From Hyphomicrobiales bacterium (lineage in GTDB: Bacteria > Pseudomonadota > Alphaproteobacteria > Rhizobiales > Rhizobiaceae), in contig UCEY01000002.1 of assembly GCA_900471605.1 (NCBI GenBank), positions 186,001 through 250,000 on the forward strand: a stretch of 64,000 bases of DNA. The letters run 5' to 3'. Positions 58,088 to 64,000 of the stretch are shown piece after piece. Under the pieces are notes generated by a model. The model did not search any database, had not been told where the DNA came from, and was given only the letters and a program-made list of their open reading frames with translations. A program made the translations under genes and the position numbers. The stretch's first letter is position 1. Each line of letters begins with the position of its first letter.

Positions 58088-59125
58088 ATGAGATGGAAAC
58101 GCACGATCCAGTTGCTGGACGTTCATTGCGAGGGCGAGATTGGCAAGGTCGCGATCGGCGGCGTGCCGAAGATCCCGGGCGAAACGGTTGCCGCCCAGCT
58201 GCACTGGCTGAATACCGATCCGAAGGGCAACGAGCTTCGCCGCTTCCTCTGCCTCGAACCACGCGGCGCGCCGATCGGCTCGGTCAATCTGCTGCTGCCG
58301 CCGAAACATCCGGATGCCGATGCGGCCTTCATCATCCTGCAGCCCGACCAGGCCCATGCGAGCTCCGGCTCGAACTCCATTTGCGTGACAACCGCGCTTC
58401 TGGAATCCGGCATCGTCGAGATGAAGGAGCCCGAAACCGTCGTGACACTCGAAACCGCGGCCGGCCTGGTCAGGGCGACCGCCACCTGCCGCGACGGGCG
58501 CTGCGAGAAGGTGAAGCTCACCATGGTGCCGTCCTTCGTGCATCAGCTCGACGTGAAGGTTCAGACCCCGTCATGGGGCGAGATAACGCTGGATCTTTGT
58601 TACGGCGGAATTTTTTACGGACTGGTCGATGTCGGCCAGATCGGCCTGACCATCGAGAAGGGCAATGCCGCCGCACTTGTGCAGGCCGGCATGGTGCTGA
58701 AGGACCTGATCAACAAGCAGGTCGAGGTCGTGCATCCGGAAATCCCGGCAATCTCCGGCGTCGCTTACGTGATGTTCCGCGATACCGAAGCCGACGGCAC
58801 CGTGCGCACCTGCACCACGATGTGGCCGGGGAGGGCGGACCGTTCGCCCTGCGGCACCGGCAATTCGGCCAACCTGGCAGCGCTGCATGCGCGCGGCAGG
58901 GTGAAGACAGGGGATGTTTTCAAGTCACGCTCGATCATCGGTTCGCAATTCGAAGTGGGACTGGCATCGGAGACGGAGGTCGCAGGAAAGCCGGCGATCA
59001 TCCCGACGATCACCGGCCGTGGTTTTACCTTCGGTCTGCATCAGATCGCCCTTGATCCGTTCGACCCGCTGTCGGACGGCTTTGCGATGACCGACGTCTG
59101 GGGACCGTCGGCCGGGGATATCTGA
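58088..59125 (+). CDS. proline racemase-superfamily protein (hydroxyproline epimerase/dehydratase type)
   Basis: A 345-residue protein of the proline racemase superfamily: RTIQLLDVHCEGEIGKVAIGG, PRGAPIGSVNLLLPPKHPDADAAF split regions, and DRSPCGTGNSANLAALHARG. The catalytic pair is Ser93 (HASSGSN, normally M-C-G-H) and Cys255 (RSPCGTG), a Ser/Cys combination. Proline racemase itself has Cys/Cys, so 4-hydroxyproline epimerase or 3-hydroxyproline dehydratase activity is more likely, but the His after the first site is also Ser here. Co-directional with the SDR gene. Confidence 0.85.
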   Translation: MRWKRTIQLLDVHCEGEIGKVAIGGVPKIPGETVAAQLHWLNTDPKGNELRRFLCLEPRGAPIGSVNLLLPPKHPDADAAFIILQPDQAHASSGSNSICVTTALLESGIVEMKEPETVVTLETAAGLVRATATCRDGRCEKVKLTMVPSFVHQLDVKVQTPSWGEITLDLCYGGIFYGLVDVGQIGLTIEKGNAAALVQAGMVLKDLINKQVEVVHPEIPAISGVAYVMFRDTEADGTVRTCTTMWPGRADRSPCGTGNSANLAALHARGRVKTGDVFKSRSIIGSQFEVGLASETEVAGKPAIIPTITGRGFTFGLHQIALDPFDPLSDGFAMTDVWGPSAGDI

Positions 59126-59127
59126 GA

Positions 59128-60054
59128 TCAGATGTCCTTGCCGACGCCGGCCGGCTGTTCCATGTCGCCCGGCTTCAGCACCAGCGAATTGACGCCTTCG
59201 GTCGTCGCCGGATCGCTCGGGCCCGGAACCACGCCCAGTTCCTGCATCTGCAGGAATTTGTATGCGCCGAAAACGTCGCCCTTCTCGGCGGCCTTGCCAT
59301 ACATTTCTGCGGCCTTCAGGGCATTTGCCTCGATGCCTTCGCCAGCCTCGTACATCAGGCCGAGATTGATCATCGCGTCGGTATTGCCGCGCTGGGCCGC
59401 CAGATCGTACCAGGCAATCGCCGTCTGGTCGTCCTGCTCCACGAGCTGGCCCTCGTCATAGATGGCGCCGATGTTGAAGGCGGCGGTATCATCGCCTTCC
59501 GCCGCCGCTTTTTCGAACCATGTCAGCGCACGCTGGACATCAGGCTGAGTGCCGAGGCCGTCGCGATAGGCGACGCCGAGATTGTAGGCCGCAAGCACGT
59601 TGCCGCTGTCGGCAGCTTCCGTATAGAATTGGAATTCCGACCGCTCGTCGCCGAGCCGGCCCATCAGCATGCCGAAATTGACCTTGGCCGCGGCATAACC
59701 CGCCTGGACCGCGATATCGTAGGCGTTCATGGCCTGGTCAGCCTGCTGGATCTTGTTCAGAGCGCGGCCAAGCTGGTAGGCATAACGCGGATTTCCCGTT
59801 GCACCGTAGGCTACCCGGCAGGCGTCGACTGCGGTGCCGTCGATGTCGGAAATCCCGACCGGCGCAAACTCGCCATTACGCTGCTGATCGTAGGGGCTGC
59901 CGGCGAGACGGTCGCATTCCGTCTGCATCGCCGAGGCGAGCTGGAGGTTGGCCCGTTCCTCGGCGCCGGGCGAAACCGTCAGCGCGCAGAGCGCGACGGC
60001 AGTACCTGTGGCAATCGCAAAACCCCTGTTGACTTTGGAGAAGCGGGATTTCAT
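59128..60054 (-). CDS. exported Sel1-like repeat protein
   Basis: A 308-residue protein with an N-terminal signal sequence (FAIATGTAVALCALTVSPGAE) and at least five Sel1-type (TPR-like) repeats from about residue 90, for example AAYNLGVAYRDGLGTQPDVQRALTWFEKAA and DAMINLGLMYEAGEGIEANALKAAEMYGKAA. Such proteins act as scaffolds for protein contacts in the periplasm or envelope. Two Cys before the repeats may pair. It converges with the proline-racemase gene (2 bp) and diverges from pyrC. Confidence 0.88.
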   Translation of the reverse strand: MKSRFSKVNRGFAIATGTAVALCALTVSPGAEERANLQLASAMQTECDRLAGSPYDQQRNGEFAPVGISDIDGTAVDACRVAYGATGNPRYAYQLGRALNKIQQADQAMNAYDIAVQAGYAAAKVNFGMLMGRLGDERSEFQFYTEAADSGNVLAAYNLGVAYRDGLGTQPDVQRALTWFEKAAAEGDDTAAFNIGAIYDEGQLVEQDDQTAIAWYDLAAQRGNTDAMINLGLMYEAGEGIEANALKAAEMYGKAAEKGDVFGAYKFLQMQELGVVPGPSDPATTEGVNSLVLKPGDMEQPAGVGKDI

Positions 60055-60286
60055 TGTTCGCTCCGATTTACTGATTCTTCAGATAGCTTAACGAACGCCG
60101 CAGGCGGATGCCGGTTCCGTGCGCCTGACACTATTCGTGCGCCGGAAGCCTTTGGATCTCGCACATTTGCGTGAAAACCAGTCTCCGTCAGGCCCCGCGG
60201 AATTTCAGGTTCCTGGTGTCGTCGGATTGTTTTGTCGGCGTCTTTGATGTTATGGCGGACGGATCGATCACGTTCGGAAGCCTCTC

Positions 60287-61330
60287 ATGAAAACGCTCAC
60301 GCTTCGCCGCCCTGATGACTGGCACCTGCACCTGCGCGACGGCGATGTCCTGAAGGCGGTGATCGGCGATACGAGCCGGCATTTCGCGCGTGCGATCATC
60401 ATGCCCAACCTGGTGCCGCCGGTGGTGACGACCACCGATGCGAAGGCCTATCGCGAGCGCATTCTCGCAGCCCTTCCGGCCGGCGACCGCTTCGAGCCGC
60501 TGATGACGCTCTACCTCACGGAACATACCGATCCGGACGATGTGGAAGAGGGCGCAAAGAGCGGCCTGATCTCGGCCGTAAAGCTTTATCCCGCCGGTGC
60601 GACGACTAATTCCCATGGCGGCGTGCACGATTTCAACAAGGCGATGCCGGTCCTGGAGCGCATGGCGAAGATCGGTCTGCCGCTCTGCGTGCATGGCGAG
60701 GTTACCACCCCGGAGGTCGATATTTTCGACCGTGAGGCCGTCTTCATCGAAACCGTCCTCGACCCGCTGCGCAAGCGTCTGCCGGAACTGAAGGTCACCA
60801 TGGAGCACGTGACGACCGCCGACGGCATCGACTACATCAAGTCGTCGAAGGGTAATCTCGCCGGCTCGATCACCACCCATCACCTGATCATCAACCGCAA
60901 TGCCATCCTCGTCGGTGGCATTCGGCCGCATTATTACTGCCTGCCGGTCGCAAAGCGCGAGAACCATCGCCTGGCGCTCCGGGCGGCGGCGACTTCAGGC
61001 GATGCGCGCTTTTTCCTCGGCACCGATTCCGCCCCCCATGTCGATCCCCTGAAGGAATGCGCCTGCGGCTGCGCCGGCATCTATACGTCTGTCAATACGA
61101 TGAGCTGCCTCGCCCATGTGTTCGAGGATGAAAATGCGCTCGACAAGCTGGAGGCGTTTACCTCCCTCAACGGCCCGACCTGGTACGGCCTGAAGCCGAA
61201 CGAAGAGACGATCACGCTTGAGAAGCATGACGAGCCGGTCAAATTTCCCGGCAAGCGCGACAGTGGCGCGGGGCCGATCACGGTCTTTGACCCCATGTTC
61301 CCGCTGCACTGGCAGGTGGCCGAGAAGTAA
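60287..61330 (+). CDS. pyrC: dihydroorotase (class II)
   Basis: Closes the dihydroorotate ring in pyrimidine synthesis. The 347-residue protein has the metal motif [11 protein letters not shown] near the N-terminus, the carboxylated Lys in [18 protein letters not shown], and the C-terminal GTDSAPH and GCAGIYT segments of the E. coli-type enzyme. It is followed by a diguanylate cyclase gene and then pyrE, so two steps of one pathway are separated by a signalling gene. Confidence 0.97.
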   Translation: MKTLTLRRPDDWHLHLRDGDVLKAVIGDTSRHFARAIIMPNLVPPVVTTTDAKAYRERILAALPAGDRFEPLMTLYLTEHTDPDDVEEGAKSGLISAVKLYPAGATTNSHGGVHDFNKAMPVLERMAKIGLPLCVHGEVTTPEVDIFDREAVFIETVLDPLRKRLPELKVTMEHVTTADGIDYIKSSKGNLAGSITTHHLIINRNAILVGGIRPHYYCLPVAKRENHRLALRAAATSGDARFFLGTDSAPHVDPLKECACGCAGIYTSVNTMSCLAHVFEDENALDKLEAFTSLNGPTWYGLKPNEETITLEKHDEPVKFPGKRDSGAGPITVFDPMFPLHWQVAEK

Positions 61331-61451
61331 GATCTAGCCCTGATCGGATTGATGGTATTTGGACTGGCCCGGTAACCTTTTGGAGACGATCCGGGTTTAG
61401 CTTGGCGCCCAAGATTTTCCCGCCGGGATCTACCCGAAGAGAAAGCTAGGC

Positions 61452-62630
61452 ATGATGCTGGACTATCATTCTCTTCTGCTCGCGCTGGGCGTCTCGGCGG
61501 CGTGCCTGATGGTGACGCTGTTCGGCACATGGTATTCGCGCCGTACCGATTCCTTCCTGCTCACCCTCGTCGTGGCGCTCTGCCTGACCGTTTCCGGCAT
61601 TTTCGCCTATAGTTCCTATACCGTCGAAGCCGGCGCCGTCGGAGCCTCGATCGCCTATACCTTCCTGATGGCCGGGTTCAGCACGATCTATGCGGCATCC
61701 GTGCAATTTCGCAGCGGTACGCAACCCTGGATCACGGCGGTTGCCATCACTGCAGCCGCAGTCACCTTCGGCCTGCCGCTGATGATAACCGGCCTCGATG
61801 GCCTCGGTTTCATCGTCATGAACCTCGCGACGGCGGCACTGCTTCTCGAAACGGCCCGCCAATATTGGCGTGCCCGTGAGGAAGCGCCAGGACCGTTGAT
61901 CGGAATGGCGGTGCTTTATGCCGCCACCTCCGCTTCGTTTGTCTTGTGCGCTCTTGTTCTGATCGACGGACAGCAATGGGTGCTGGGTCACGCGCCGGAC
62001 AACTGGGCGGAAAACCTCAATATCGCCGTCTGCATTGCCGGCATGACCGGCATCGGTGCGCTTTCGCTGGCGCTTCATCAGTGGCGCATGGCGGCCCATC
62101 ATCGTCGCGAGGCGATGACCGATGCGCTGACGGGGCTTCTCAACCGTCGCGCTCTCTTCGAGCAGCATGCCCATCGCAACCTCAATTCATCGACCGCCAT
62201 CATCGTTTTCGATATCGACCGGTTCAAGTCCATCAACGACCAGCACGGCCATGCAGCCGGCGATCAGGTGCTGAAACTGTTTGCCGAAGATCTCCTGAGC
62301 GGCATGAAAGTGCGGAATACCGTTGCCCGACTGGGCGGCGAGGAATTCGTGATGATCCTCGACGGCGTCCTTCCCGGACGCGCCGAGCGGATCGCCAATG
62401 ACATTTCCCGTCGCTTCGCCTCCCGGGAAATCTCTATCGGCGAGGTGGTGCTGAGATGCACGGTCAGCGCCGGCGTCGCCGTGGGTGCCCCTGCGGGCCA
62501 GCCTTTTGAAACCGTGCTTAACCTTGCCGACAACGCACTCTACGAGGCAAAGCGGGCCGGCCGTAATCGGGTCGAGGTTGCAGGTTACCTGCGTCCCGTC
62601 GATACGAACGAAACGCGTACCATCGCCTGA
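61452..62630 (+). CDS. membrane-bound diguanylate cyclase (GGDEF)
   Basis: A 392-residue protein with about six N-terminal helices (1-215) as a membrane sensor and a C-terminal GGDEF domain (from TDALTGLLNRRALFEQ). The active-site motif is RLGGEEF, with the metal residues in FDIDRFKSINDQHGH, so c-di-GMP synthesis is expected. The inhibitory R-x-x-D site five residues upstream is absent (RNTV), which predicts no product feedback. Lies between pyrC and pyrE on the same strand. Signal unknown. Confidence 0.93.
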   Translation: MMLDYHSLLLALGVSAACLMVTLFGTWYSRRTDSFLLTLVVALCLTVSGIFAYSSYTVEAGAVGASIAYTFLMAGFSTIYAASVQFRSGTQPWITAVAITAAAVTFGLPLMITGLDGLGFIVMNLATAALLLETARQYWRAREEAPGPLIGMAVLYAATSASFVLCALVLIDGQQWVLGHAPDNWAENLNIAVCIAGMTGIGALSLALHQWRMAAHHRREAMTDALTGLLNRRALFEQHAHRNLNSSTAIIVFDIDRFKSINDQHGHAAGDQVLKLFAEDLLSGMKVRNTVARLGGEEFVMILDGVLPGRAERIANDISRRFASREISIGEVVLRCTVSAGVAVGAPAGQPFETVLNLADNALYEAKRAGRNRVEVAGYLRPVDTNETRTIA

Positions 62631-62714
62631 TTCGCTCTTATTTTCTCCGTCGTCTGGCATACTCGGCCGCATGCTGCTATTGCGGCGCGTGGTTTTGACA
62701 AAAGGAGCGGGCGC

Positions 62715-63410
62715 ATGATTCAAACCACATTTCCGGACCGCGGCGTAATGGCCGAACTGATGGCAAAGATGCTCTGGGAGATCGGAGCGGTTCATTTCAG
62801 CGCCGACAAGCCCTACAAGCTCTCCTCCGGGATGATGAGCCCGGTCTATATCGACTGCCGCAAGCTGATCTCCTATCCGCGAATTCGCTCGGCGATCATG
62901 GATTTCGCAGCAGCCACCGTCCTGCGTGACGCCGGCTTCGAGAAGTTCGACTGTATCGCAGGCGGCGAGACGGCGGGCATCCCGTTTGCTGCCTTCCTGT
63001 CGGAGCGCCTCGGTCTGCCGATGATCTATGTCCGCAAGAAGCCGAAGGGCCATGGCCGCAATGCCCAGATCGAGGGCCATATGCCTGAAGGCGCGCGTGT
63101 TCTGGTCATCGAGGATCTGACCACGGTTGGCGGCGGCATGTTCACCTTCATCGATGCCATCCGGGCGGCCGGCGGTGTCGTCGATCACGGCATGGCGTTG
63201 TTCTTCTACGATATGTACCCGGAGGTCTGGGAACGGTTTGCAAGGGGCAAAGTCCAGTTCCATCATATCGCCACCTGGCGCAACGTGCTGGCCGCCGCGC
63301 GGGAGCAGAAGCTTTTCGATGAGAACACTTTGTCGGAAGTCGAGTCCTTCCTCGATGCGCCGCTGGCCTGGTCGGGTCGCAATGGCGGCGTCAGCGAGAT
63401 CGCGTTGTGA
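62715..63410 (+). CDS. pyrE: orotate phosphoribosyltransferase
   Basis: Joins orotate to PRPP. The 231 residues include [21 protein letters not shown], the phosphoribosyl loop [19 protein letters not shown] and [15 protein letters not shown]. Start ATG 62715 sits behind AAAGGAGCGG. A fructokinase gene follows 75 bp later, as in Agrobacterium-type genomes. Confidence 0.96.
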   Translation: MIQTTFPDRGVMAELMAKMLWEIGAVHFSADKPYKLSSGMMSPVYIDCRKLISYPRIRSAIMDFAAATVLRDAGFEKFDCIAGGETAGIPFAAFLSERLGLPMIYVRKKPKGHGRNAQIEGHMPEGARVLVIEDLTTVGGGMFTFIDAIRAAGGVVDHGMALFFYDMYPEVWERFARGKVQFHHIATWRNVLAAAREQKLFDENTLSEVESFLDAPLAWSGRNGGVSEIAL

Positions 63411-63485
63411 TTTTTTGCTCTGGCCTTTTGGCAAAAGCTCGCTTAATCGATTGAAAACTGCTGAAGAAGCGCGCGGGAGGATTTT

Positions 63486-64000
63486 ATGATTTTGTGCTGC
63501 GGCGAAGCCCTGATCGATATGCTCCCGCGTGACACCACGCTGGGTGAAAAAGGTTTTGCGCCCTATGCCGGGGGCGCGATCTTCAATACCGCGATCGCGC
63601 TCGGCCGGCTTGGCCCGCCGACCGCGTTCTTCACCGGCATTTCCGACGACATGATGGGCGACGTGCTGCGGGACACGCTGGCAAAGAGCGGCGTGGATTA
63701 CAGCCTAGCAGCGGTCTCCTCCCGCCCGACCACCATCGCCTTCGTGAAACTCGTCAACGGACAGGCGACCTATGCCTTCTACGACGAAGGCACCGCCGGC
63801 CGGATGATCACCGAAGCAGACCTGCCGGTGCTCGGCGATGACTGCGAGGCCATGCATTTCGGTGCGATCAGCCTGATCCCCGAACCGTGCGGCGGCACCT
63901 ATGAAGCGCTGATGGCCCGCGAACATGGGAAGCGGGTCATCTCGTTCGATCCGAACATCCGCCCGGGCTTCATCAAGGACAAGCCGAAGCACATGGACCG
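63486..64000 (+). CDS. frk: fructokinase, PfkB family (partial, C-terminus beyond window)
   Basis: The first 171 codons of a PfkB sugar kinase. The N-terminus MILCCGEALIDMLP, the substrate motif YAGGAIFNTAIALGRLG and FFTGISDDMMG match bacterial fructokinases. The start follows GGGAGGATTTT. The catalytic GAGD motif lies outside the window, so sugar specificity rests on the N-terminus and on the usual pyrE-frk order. Confidence 0.88.
   Translation, partial: MILCCGEALIDMLPRDTTLGEKGFAPYAGGAIFNTAIALGRLGPPTAFFTGISDDMMGDVLRDTLAKSGVDYSLAAVSSRPTTIAFVKLVNGQATYAFYDEGTAGRMITEADLPVLGDDCEAMHFGAISLIPEPCGGTYEALMAREHGKRVISFDPNIRPGFIKDKPKHMD

Noticed and set aside
1-64000. CRISPR arrays, toxin-antitoxin pairs, transposases, phage defence genes
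   Set aside because: None found on reading both strands; every long stretch is explained by core genes.

Overview
This 64 kb window looks like ordinary core chromosome of a member of the Rhizobiaceae (Rhizobium/Agrobacterium/Neorhizobium type). The evidence is the high G+C coding sequence, the rhizobial gene order maeB / mutS - glnD - murJ - trpS, the block tsaB - rimI - fur - plsC - miaB - phoH - ybeY - ybeX - lnt - XRE regulator - metK - trmB, the run rpmH - rnpA - yidC - engB, and a rhizobium-type intergenic palindromic repeat. Genus and species cannot be fixed from the sequence alone. I see no prophage, insertion sequence, CRISPR array, restriction system or conjugation gene.

Layout. 1-11.5 kb: a malic enzyme running off the left edge, divergent mutS, a membrane-anchored AraC-type regulator, glnD, a ~200 bp inverted-repeat element, murJ and a small M15-type peptidase. 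11.8-26 kb: a nearly unbroken plus-strand housekeeping block (VOC protein, trpS, Usp, NifU-type Fe-S scaffold, tsaB, rimI, Fur-family regulator, plsC, miaB, phoH, ybeY, ybeX, lnt, PraR-type regulator, metK, trmB). 25.9-38.3 kb: DUF1150 and small heat-shock protein genes behind a heat-shock promoter and a ROSE-like RNA thermometer, nucleoside hydrolase, a chemoreceptor, ribokinase, rmuC, def-fmt-truA, and an operon dapD-dapE followed by two paralogous membrane proteins. 38.4-48.1 kb: LOG protein, small coiled-coil protein, EF-hand protein, pyrimidine nucleotidase, DMT transporter, PEP-mutase-family protein, argB, fasciclin protein, engB, yidC, rnpA, rpmH. 48.6-64 kb: a second chemoreceptor, an orphan histidine kinase, tRNA-Arg(ACG), and a more variable stretch (LysR regulator with a flavin-oxidase-like protein and DUF1348; Mug; glycosyltransferase; atypical SDR with a proline-racemase homologue; Sel1 protein). 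The end holds pyrC, a diguanylate cyclase, pyrE and the start of a fructokinase.

Functional links: translation quality and tRNA modification (miaB, tsaB, truA, trmB, def, fmt, ybeY); envelope building (murJ, lnt, plsC, yidC, dapDE); nitrogen and nucleotide metabolism (glnD, pyrC, pyrE, nucleoside hydrolase plus ribokinase); and iron control (an Irr/ICE-like box before the Fe-S scaffold gene, a Fur-family gene). No clearly new multi-gene system is visible. The best leads are small: the RNA thermometer, the ICE-like and Fur-like boxes, the tandem membrane paralogues, and the SDR lacking its catalytic lysine beside a Ser/Cys proline-racemase homologue.
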